A stretch of 6,370 bases of DNA from Alphaproteobacteria bacterium (GTDB taxonomy: Bacteria; Pseudomonadota; Alphaproteobacteria; SMXP01), in assembly GCA_021774995.1 (NCBI GenBank), contig JAJFIM010000258.1:1-6370 (forward strand). Reading direction: 5' to 3'. The notes below the pieces were generated by a model. It was not told the origin of the DNA and made no database searches. It worked only from the letters and a program-made list of their open reading frames with translations. Shown piece by piece: positions 1-4,880 of the stretch. The position numbers and the translations under genes were made by a program. Positions within the stretch are counted from its first letter, which is position 1. Each line of letters opens with the position of its first letter.

Positions 1-1084
1 CCGTCATCAGACCTTGACGCAAAGTGATTGGGGTCAATCCTAATCCCAACAACGCCCGATTTTCCACATCCAAATCATTCTCTGAGGCTTCCTTGCGCGG
101 GTTATCAACAAAATCGATCTTCGCGTTGGTCATATCGGCAATCATTTGCGCCAGGTCAATGACGCGGTGCGTTTCAGTCATTTGATTCATAATGCGCACG
201 CGTTCCCCTTTTTGCGGAGGGTTGTCAAGAGCCAGCTCCAAACAGCGCACCGTATCTTGAATATTAATAAACGCGCGGGTCTGCCCCCCTGTGCCGTGCA
301 CAGTCAAAGGATATCCAATCGCCGCCTGCATCAAAAAACGATTGAGCACCGTGCCGTAATCGCCATCATAATCGAAACGATTCACCAACCGCTCATCGAA
401 GCGCGTTTGCTTGGTCTGCGTTCCCCACACAATGCCCTGATGCAGATCGGTTACGCGAACGGCGTCATTCTTATTATAAAATGCGAATAAGAGCTGATCT
501 TGTGTTTTTGTCATATGGTAAATACTGCCGGGATTGGCTGGGTACAGAATTTCCTGGCTTATTTTCTCCCCATCTGCGACCGGCACTTCCACATGAAGGT
601 AGCCTTCGGGAATTTTCATCCCCGCAGCGCCATAGCCGTAAACGCCCATCGTGCCCAAATGAACAACATGCGCGTCAAGTTCAGCTTCTACAATGGCGGC
701 GAGAAGATTATTGGTGGCGTTAAGATTGTTATGAACTGTATAGCGTTTATGCCAAGAGCTCTTCATGGAATAGGGCGCAGCGCGCTGCTCTGCAAAATGG
801 ATGACGGCGTCTGGGCGAATATCCTGGAGCAAGGAATACAGTCGGTGATAATGCTCCGCGACGTCAAAATCATAATAGGTAATTTGCTTACCTGAAACCT
901 TCATCCACGCGGCCAAGCGTTCGCTAATAGACGCGATAGGCGTCAACGAATCCACTTCCAGCTCAACATCCGTTTTACGCCGAACGCGATTATCGACAAT
1001 GCATACATCGTGGCCTTGATCACTGAGATGCAAAGCCGTCGGCCAGCCGCAAAACCCGTCCCCTCCCAGAATAATCACCTTCAT
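1..1084 (-). CDS. sqdB: UDP-sulfoquinovose synthase-like NAD-dependent epimerase/dehydratase (C-terminus cut by window edge)
   Basis: Extended short-chain dehydrogenase fold, closest to SqdB/SQD1, which makes UDP-sulfoquinovose from UDP-glucose and sulfite in the cytoplasm using bound NAD. I translated 361 residues from an ATG at 1084 with no stop before the edge. Plant and bacterial members are about 380-400 residues, so only a short C-terminal piece should be missing. Seen in the sequence: the nucleotide-binding start LGGDGFCGW (residues 6-14), VDNRVRR (30-36), SLTPIAS (46-52), HFAEQRAAPYS (96-106), LGTMGVYG (143-150, catalytic Thr145), YHMTK (Tyr189 and Lys193 of the YxxxK pair), a TDLHQG segment (212-217) and GTGGQTRAFINIQDT (264-278). 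These match SQD1 landmarks as I recall them. The gene follows the nucleotidyltransferase after 64 bases and may have its own control site there. The ribosome site is weak (AGG close to the ATG). The family is firm. The exact sugar product is less certain, because no sulfolipid glycosyltransferase is visible. Confidence 0.88.
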   Translation of the reverse strand, partial: MKVIILGGDGFCGWPTALHLSDQGHDVCIVDNRVRRKTDVELEVDSLTPIASISERLAAWMKVSGKQITYYDFDVAEHYHRLYSLLQDIRPDAVIHFAEQRAAPYSMKSSWHKRYTVHNNLNATNNLLAAIVEAELDAHVVHLGTMGVYGYGAAGMKIPEGYLHVEVPVADGEKISQEILYPANPGSIYHMTKTQDQLLFAFYNKNDAVRVTDLHQGIVWGTQTKQTRFDERLVNRFDYDGDYGTVLNRFLMQAAIGYPLTVHGTGGQTRAFINIQDTVRCLELALDNPPQKGERVRIMNQMTETHRVIDLAQMIADMTNAKIDFVDNPRKEASENDLDVENRALLGLGLTPITLRQGLMT

Positions 1085-1114
1085 TACCTAAATTCCATTC
1101 CATTCGATACAAGA

Positions 1115-1136
1115 GTAATGTGTTGCGATGACTCAA
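1115..1136. promoter_or_regulatory. Copy 1 of a 22-base element shared with the divergent promoter region
   Basis: This lies in the 64-base gap between the nucleotidyltransferase stop and the sqdB-like start, 30 bases upstream of that start. It begins GTAATG and ends GATGACTCAA, and matches 4041-4062 at 18 of 22 positions, with all differences in the six-base middle. Two matching copies, both in non-coding DNA ahead of genes of the same locus, suggest a regulator binding site. On the minus strand it begins TTGAGT, which could also serve as a weak -35 box, but I see no good -10 box at normal spacing. The function is inferred. Confidence 0.4.
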
Positions 1137-1148
1137 TTTTGACCCCTG

Positions 1149-1904
1149 TTAAAGACTCACCACGCTTTCCCGTTTGGCCCCAGATTTGGCGAATAAATTG
1201 CGCGCATGTTCCAGGTCTTGCGGAAAATCAACCTCAGCCCACGTTAATCCTTCGATTGAGCAAACGCCAACATGTATGCGCGTCGATAAAATATTGATGG
1301 CTTTCAGGTAATATCTTTTTATTCCGATGGGTTTGCGAATTTCCTGCTCAAGAACTTCACAAAATTGACTTGGCCCCTCGCCGCGAAAAAATGAAATACC
1401 AATTGATTCGCCATCTATGCGGCTAATTTCAATTGTTTTATCCACATCTACAAGACGGTCGCCGTCTAGGCATATTTTCATATCATCAGAGTCATAACTC
1501 GCTTTGCGATCTATCGTAAGAGTAACCGCCCGCAGGGGAGAGCTTAACAGGCGGGTGACGATTTGCGCATCGAACAGAGTATCGCCGTTCAGCAGGATAA
1601 AATCCTGATTCATTTCAGCACGCGCCATCCAACAACTCGCCAGATTATCCGATACGTCATAAAACGGATTGAACACTGAACGTATTGTGAGGCCCGGTTT
1701 ATCGATATCCTGCAAATGATGCTCAACGGCGCCTGCCAAAAAACCTACGACAACGCATATATCGCGAATACCGCATTCATATAACGCATCGATTTGGCGC
1801 TCCAGCAAAGACTTAGAGCCAATCAATAAGAGGCACTTTGGACAATCTTCCGTCAAGGGCAATAAGCGCGACCCTTGTCCCGCGCTTAAGATGATCGCCT
1901 TCAT
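1149..1904 (-). CDS. Small NTP transferase, LicC / inositol-phosphate cytidylyltransferase-like
   Basis: A 251-residue cytoplasmic nucleotidyltransferase of the sugar-phosphate/phosphocholine type (NTP_transf family), expected to join an NTP (CTP is the likely choice) to a phosphorylated alcohol or sugar and release pyrophosphate. Seen: the nucleotide-binding start AILSAGQGSRLLPLT (about residues 3-18, with Gly9, Gly11 and Arg13), PKCLL with Lys23, NPFYDVSDNLASCW (79-92), the metal-site LLNGDTLFD (Asp108), and a C-terminal WAEVDFPQDLEHA (222-234, second metal Asp226). The set is complete and the length is normal. The ATG at 1904 has a good ribosome site (AGGTGGGG eight bases upstream, plus AAGGA closer in). 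It sits 66 bases after the HAD gene and 64 before the sqdB-like gene. Pairing with a CDP-alcohol phosphotransferase in the same run of genes favours a CDP-linked product. A role in making UDP-sugar for the SqdB-like enzyme is the main alternative. Confidence 0.87.
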   Translation of the reverse strand: MKAIILSAGQGSRLLPLTEDCPKCLLLIGSKSLLERQIDALYECGIRDICVVVGFLAGAVEHHLQDIDKPGLTIRSVFNPFYDVSDNLASCWMARAEMNQDFILLNGDTLFDAQIVTRLLSSPLRAVTLTIDRKASYDSDDMKICLDGDRLVDVDKTIEISRIDGESIGISFFRGEGPSQFCEVLEQEIRKPIGIKRYYLKAINILSTRIHVGVCSIEGLTWAEVDFPQDLEHARNLFAKSGAKRESVVSL

Positions 1905-1950
1905 ATTCCTTTCCCCACCTCAATTTTGTTCTTTTCAGATCGCGCCTATT

Positions 1951-1970
1951 CCCGATTCAACAAAATCAGG
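1951..1970 (-). other. Stem-loop directly after the HAD gene stop codon
   Basis: Immediately after the stop codon of the HAD phosphatase gene, the minus-strand RNA reads CCUGAUU-UUGUUG-AAUCGGG. This is a seven-pair stem (one G-U pair) with a six-base loop. No run of U follows, so it is not a standard intrinsic terminator. It could protect the upstream message from 3' decay or dampen read-through into the nucleotidyltransferase gene. The stem is short and could be chance. Confidence 0.35.
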
Positions 1971-2708
1971 TCAGGGCCGTCCCCAATCCATTACTTCAAA
2001 ACGCATCTCTTTGGCAAACTTTGCTAACCTGGCGTCCGGATTGACGGCGCTGGCCCGATCCGCCCATTTAAGGAGGGGCAGGTCCGAATAATGGTCGGAA
2101 TAGGCGTGAATGAAATATCGATCTTTGACCCCAGGCATCGCGCGCTCAATGGCGCGAAGCTTTTCCTCTCCATAACAATTCTTGCCGTCGATGTCGCCCA
2201 TGAGGCGGCCATGCGCATCCCATTGCGCTTTGGTTGAGATAACGGAATCGAAATTGAGCTTTTCTCCAAATTGCCCCGCGCAAAAATCAAAACTCGCCGT
2301 AATCATCACGAGATGGTGTCCGGCTGACCGATGCGCGCGTATAGCCTCTAAAGCTCCCGGCCGGAGCCGCGAGCCGATCCATTCTTCAGCAAACGCGCCC
2401 GCCAGATCATGCACCGTTTCGCGATTTTCTCCCGACAAAACGGCTTTCAGCATTACGCCTTTCAAGCGATCGCGCCCCACGGCGCCCAGCCCATAGAGAA
2501 GGGCCGTGGCCAACACTTCTGGCAAACGCAAAAACGCCTTGGGTTTGCGCTTTGCGACAAAGAAAATAAAAGGCGTAAACGTCCCCTGCGCCGTGATGGT
2601 TCGATCCAGATCAAAGAACGCCACTGTCTGGCGGGACTTTTCGGGGGGCGTATATTCCATTGAAGGCGCCGAGCGCTCGTGAGCTTTAAGGCCCTGACCT
2701 GATATCAT
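1971..2708 (-). CDS. HAD-IB family phosphatase (phosphoserine-phosphatase-like)
   Basis: A 245-residue HAD hydrolase of subfamily IB, expected to remove phosphate from a small molecule or lipid headgroup through an aspartyl-phosphate intermediate. All four HAD motifs are present: FFDLDRTIT (nucleophile Asp33, acid/base Asp35), LVMITAS (Thr137), Lys183 in GEEKLRAI, and YSDHYSDLPLL (Asp205 and Asp209). The helical cap lies between motifs I and II. The start chosen is the ATG at 2708, because its ATGA overlaps the TGA stop of the upstream CDP-alcohol phosphotransferase gene, a classic sign of translational coupling. Met17 is a possible shorter start, and the first roughly 27 residues lie before the fold. 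The tight coupling suggests that it acts on the product of its partner, for example a phosphorylated lipid headgroup, much as PGP phosphatases follow PgsA. That role is inference. Related HAD-IB proteins act on phosphoserine, phosphocholine-like and lipid substrates. Confidence 0.87.
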   Translation of the reverse strand: MISGQGLKAHERSAPSMEYTPPEKSRQTVAFFDLDRTITAQGTFTPFIFFVAKRKPKAFLRLPEVLATALLYGLGAVGRDRLKGVMLKAVLSGENRETVHDLAGAFAEEWIGSRLRPGALEAIRAHRSAGHHLVMITASFDFCAGQFGEKLNFDSVISTKAQWDAHGRLMGDIDGKNCYGEEKLRAIERAMPGVKDRYFIHAYSDHYSDLPLLKWADRASAVNPDARLAKFAKEMRFEVMDWGRP

Positions 2709-3967
2709 GCATTATTATTGATAAAGGGGCCAATTTTCCCGCCGGACATCTGCGTTGCGGCGGCGTGCAGAAGACGTTCCGCATGAAAAACAAGAGAAAT
2801 CACAGTCCATATAGCCACCGCGATAAACCCCAGATCCGGTCTGCCCGCAATAGCGCTCAAAGTCAAAATGGCGAGGTTCGGATTTCGCCGCGCTGTGATG
2901 TGACGGAAAAAATAATCAATGGGGCGCCAGATATGGGTCTCAATTTTGAAGGCGAAAATAAAGATTCCCTCCAGGATGCGACCGGCGACATAGCCGCCCA
3001 CGATAATCCAAAAAGCCGAGCTGACCGCAGGCGCCAGCGCCGGGTCCATGACGGTTTGGAGCCCAGTCCACCAAGCCCACCACCAAAACGGCGGGTGAAT
3101 GAGATCAATGCCATGATCATAGGCGTTCCCCCATTTGGTGGATGTCAGCGTCACGCGGGCCAATTTGCCGTCAACCGTATCAAGGAAGGTCATCATCCAG
3201 GCCGCCAGGCAGCCGGTCACGAAGTGGCCCTGCCAGAACAGCCACATGGCGATCAGTACAAGCATCAAACTGGCCGTGGTCACTGTGTTGGGGGTAATGC
3301 CACGCTCGGCGGCCCATTTCGTCGCCAACCGCGCAGGCTTGGGCCAGAGAAATTTAGTGACGAAATCCGTGGCGCCTTTATAGGAAGCCCCGAATGTCAA
3401 AGCCTCAAGAGTATGAAGCGGCGTTTCTTTCGCAGACACGGCGTAAGGAATGGATTGCTTTCGCAGAGCTTCGTCATAGACCCCGCCAAGCTCGGAAGCG
3501 GACAGCACTTCCATGCCTTCAAGCCGCACGCGCGATCCCATATGGCCGCGCGTCATGAGCGCCATGATGTCTTGGGTCCTGGACGCGGGCGCATTGGCTG
3601 CAATTGGAACGCGCGCGTTTTGTAACGGATCATTCGAAACAAGGATAACATTGGGGCGGGAAATAAGGGCTTTAATCAGACGCTCTTCAAAAACATAATC
3701 GGCGCGCGCCGTGATAACGCGGTTCAGACCCGCCAACTCTGCGCCGTTATGCACGACATGGGATATTCCCGCGCGCGCGAAAGTGCGCTCCAACCTTTCG
3801 GTGAGCGACACGCCCCACAATTCCGCCTCACACGCGCTCACAATGGCCAAGCCAACGCGGTGATGCGTGGAGGCGCCCGCTTGGTCTTCCATCACAGCCG
3901 TACTCATCATAGTCGCACTCAATGCATATCCCCCGCTGCACATCCCTGAAATTTTGATTATTCTCAA
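2705..3967 (-). CDS. Two-domain CDP-alcohol phosphotransferase (degenerate nucleotidyltransferase-like domain plus membrane domain)
   Basis: The C-terminal half (about residues 205-405) is a CDP-alcohol phosphotransferase membrane domain. It carries the complete signature: Asp263, Asp266-Gly267, Ala270-Arg271, then eight residues to Gly280, Asp284 and Asp288. It is preceded by the typical GITPNTVT segment (223-230) and contains several hydrophobic helices (about 231-262, 289-303, 309-337, 380-395). These enzymes swap CMP on a CDP-alcohol for an acceptor hydroxyl at the inner membrane. The N-terminal half (about 35-200) is soluble. Its ADYVFEERLIKAL (89-101) and ILVSND (108-113) segments resemble the middle of nucleotidyltransferases, but the catalytic GxGxR loop is missing. 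The layout recalls archaeal IPCT-DIPPS fusions with a dead first domain. The start is uncertain: the longest frame opens with TTG at 3967, while ATG codons at 3943, 3910, 3907 and 3892 are alternatives and none has a clear ribosome site. Recognisable similarity begins only near residue 36. It heads the leftward gene run. Confidence 0.88.
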   Translation of the reverse strand: MRIIKISGMCSGGYALSATMMSTAVMEDQAGASTHHRVGLAIVSACEAELWGVSLTERLERTFARAGISHVVHNGAELAGLNRVITARADYVFEERLIKALISRPNVILVSNDPLQNARVPIAANAPASRTQDIMALMTRGHMGSRVRLEGMEVLSASELGGVYDEALRKQSIPYAVSAKETPLHTLEALTFGASYKGATDFVTKFLWPKPARLATKWAAERGITPNTVTTASLMLVLIAMWLFWQGHFVTGCLAAWMMTFLDTVDGKLARVTLTSTKWGNAYDHGIDLIHPPFWWWAWWTGLQTVMDPALAPAVSSAFWIIVGGYVAGRILEGIFIFAFKIETHIWRPIDYFFRHITARRNPNLAILTLSAIAGRPDLGFIAVAIWTVISLVFHAERLLHAAATQMSGGKIGPFINNNA

Positions 3968-4017
3968 GAACCACCCAGTTCAGACGGCTGGATTTTGTCT
4001 TGTCGTTTGGGAAAAAT

Positions 4018-4041
4018 CAAACCACTAACATTGTTGGTTTG
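4018..4041. promoter_or_regulatory. Inverted repeat in the divergent promoter region, possible operator
   Basis: The arms CAAACCA (4018-4024) and TGGTTTG (4035-4041) are perfect inverted copies separated by ten bases. The arm centres are 17 bases apart, about one and a half helix turns. The spacer partly overlaps an offset smaller dyad, AACATTGTT. It lies between the divergent starts and touches the 22-base repeated element. Placement and symmetry fit a dimeric regulator site, but no specific regulator is indicated. Confidence 0.4.
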
Positions 4042-4062
4042 TAATGATTCGTGATGACTCAA
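4041..4062. promoter_or_regulatory. Copy 2 of the 22-base element in the divergent promoter region
   Basis: It begins GTAATG and ends GATGACTCAA, and matches 1115-1136 at 18 of 22 positions. On the minus strand this copy also splits into two ten-base direct repeats, GAGTCATCAC and GAATCATTAC (8 of 10 identical), which is one helix turn apart. It lies 73 bases ahead of the TTG start of the CDP-alcohol phosphotransferase and 75 bases ahead of the HIT gene, so it could act on both. The surrounding 170 bases (3968-4137) are AT-rich. I could not fix a convincing -35/-10 pair in either direction. Confidence 0.42.
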
Positions 4063-4137
4063 GAGAAATAAATCATTAAGAAAAATTAGGGAAATTGATA
4101 TCTAAAGACGCCCTTACGCGCCTGGAGCACTGTCTCA

Positions 4138-4590
4138 ATGAACGAAACGATTATGAAATTTGGCTATCCGGCGAGTCTGATTGCAGACTATCAACACTGG
4201 GTGGTCCTCTTGCGGCCGGCTCAGGCCACTTTAGGCGCCTTGATTTTGGCCTGTAAAGACGACGCAACAGCTTTTTCAGACATTAGCCCAGCCGCTTTTC
4301 AAGAGTTTTCACGCGCGATAAAGGACATCGAAACGGCGCTTTTCAGCGCTTTTAGCTATGACAAACTCAATTATCTCATGCTGATGATGGTAGATCCCCA
4401 CGTACATTTCCATGTGCTGCCCCGCTATGCCGGCAGGGCCGCCTTTGAGGGAATATCCTTTGAAGATCCAGCTTGGCCCAAACCGCCGGACCTCACCCAC
4501 AAAACGGACGTCTCCACCGCTAAAACCGCAAAATTGGTCCACTTTATCCAATCAAAATGGCCGCCGCTTGCGCGCCGCGAGACCAAATGA
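4138..4590 (+). CDS. HIT-family nucleotide-binding hydrolase/transferase
   Basis: A 150-residue protein of the histidine-triad (HIT) superfamily, which hydrolyses or transfers nucleoside monophosphates from nucleotide conjugates such as Ap4A, aminoacyl- or sulfate-linked adenylates, or NDP-sugars. The active-site string is DPHVHFHVLPRY (residues 86-97), giving the triad His88, His90 and His92. The central His90 is expected to be the nucleophile. The upstream LNYLMLMMV strand (78-85) is typical, and WVVLLRPAQATLGALIL (21-37) matches the usual N-terminal nucleotide-contact region. The chosen ATG at 4138 has GGAG ten bases upstream; Met6 is an alternative. Length is normal for a single-domain HIT protein. 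It is divergent from the CDP-alcohol phosphotransferase genes and about 290 bases ahead of the ABC exporter gene. A role in clearing or salvaging nucleotide intermediates of the pathway is possible but unproven. The substrate cannot be read from the sequence. Confidence 0.88.
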   Translation: MNETIMKFGYPASLIADYQHWVVLLRPAQATLGALILACKDDATAFSDISPAAFQEFSRAIKDIETALFSAFSYDKLNYLMLMMVDPHVHFHVLPRYAGRAAFEGISFEDPAWPKPPDLTHKTDVSTAKTAKLVHFIQSKWPPLARRETK

Positions 4591-4880
4591 GTGTGGCCGT
4601 AAACTTGGCAATACTTGGAACGCGCCCATGAAAATTCTATCGCATCAAATATAATCTAATTTTTACCAAGTATCACATGAAATATTTCTTGAAACCCACA
4701 AGATATAAGCGGTGTATTATTCAACTATACCCAACCGATGAAATATAGTTAAGAACAACTCCGTTATGCTTTTGGTGGAGCCGGCGCCGTAAATCTGATA
4801 CGAGGGGGATGCGAAAGCCTGGCTTCGCACGCGCAAATGGCCCGATTAATGAGGTCACTGAAGGATATTTTGAAGCGATC
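4591..4880. other. Intergenic gap between the HIT gene and the ABC exporter gene
   Basis: About 290 bases without a supported gene. The stretch 4620-4760 is AT-rich, unlike the flanking genes. It holds an 8-base inverted pair (ATACTTGG at 4611, CCAAGTAT at 4666, loop of 47 bases) and a 9-base direct repeat (ATGAAATAT at 4677 and 4738), both of which may be chance. No terminator with a U run and no RNA gene was recognised. The right part (4809-4880) may be coding if the exporter uses its upstream ATG. Confidence 0.5.
4720..4749 (+). promoter_or_regulatory. Weak sigma-70-like promoter candidate for the ABC exporter gene
   Basis: A good -10 box, TATAGT (4744-4749), follows a poor -35-like TTCAAC (4720-4725) at 18 bases. 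It lies in the AT-rich part of the gap ahead of the exporter gene. Another -35-like hexamer, TTGAAA (4689-4694), has only a badly spaced TATTAT (4715-4720). AT-rich DNA yields such matches easily, so this is tentative. Confidence 0.22.

Noticed and set aside
146..895. Three plus-strand open frames of 80-131 codons
   Set aside because: All are antisense to the sqdB-like gene, whose minus-strand frame is continuous and carries family motifs from start to edge.
2765..3625. Long plus-strand open frame of 286 codons
   Set aside because: It lies entirely antisense to the CDP-alcohol phosphotransferase, which has a complete catalytic signature. The translated product is rich in Arg, Gly, His and Pro and has no recognisable motif.
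4041..4062. PhoB box (phosphate-starvation site) in the repeated element
   Set aside because: The minus strand has two TCAT-containing direct repeats, and phosphate control would suit a sulfolipid gene. However, the period is 10 bases rather than 11, and the units (GAGTCAT, GAATCAT) differ from CTGTCAT. It remains only a thought.
4611..4673. Inverted pair ATACTTGG / CCAAGTAT as a terminator after the HIT gene
   Set aside because: The arms are only 8 bases, are separated by 47 bases, and no U run follows, so a functional terminator is unlikely.
4677..4746. Direct repeat ATGAAATAT (two copies)
   Set aside because: Nine-base matches in AT-rich DNA are expected by chance, and no mobile-element or attachment-site feature accompanies them.
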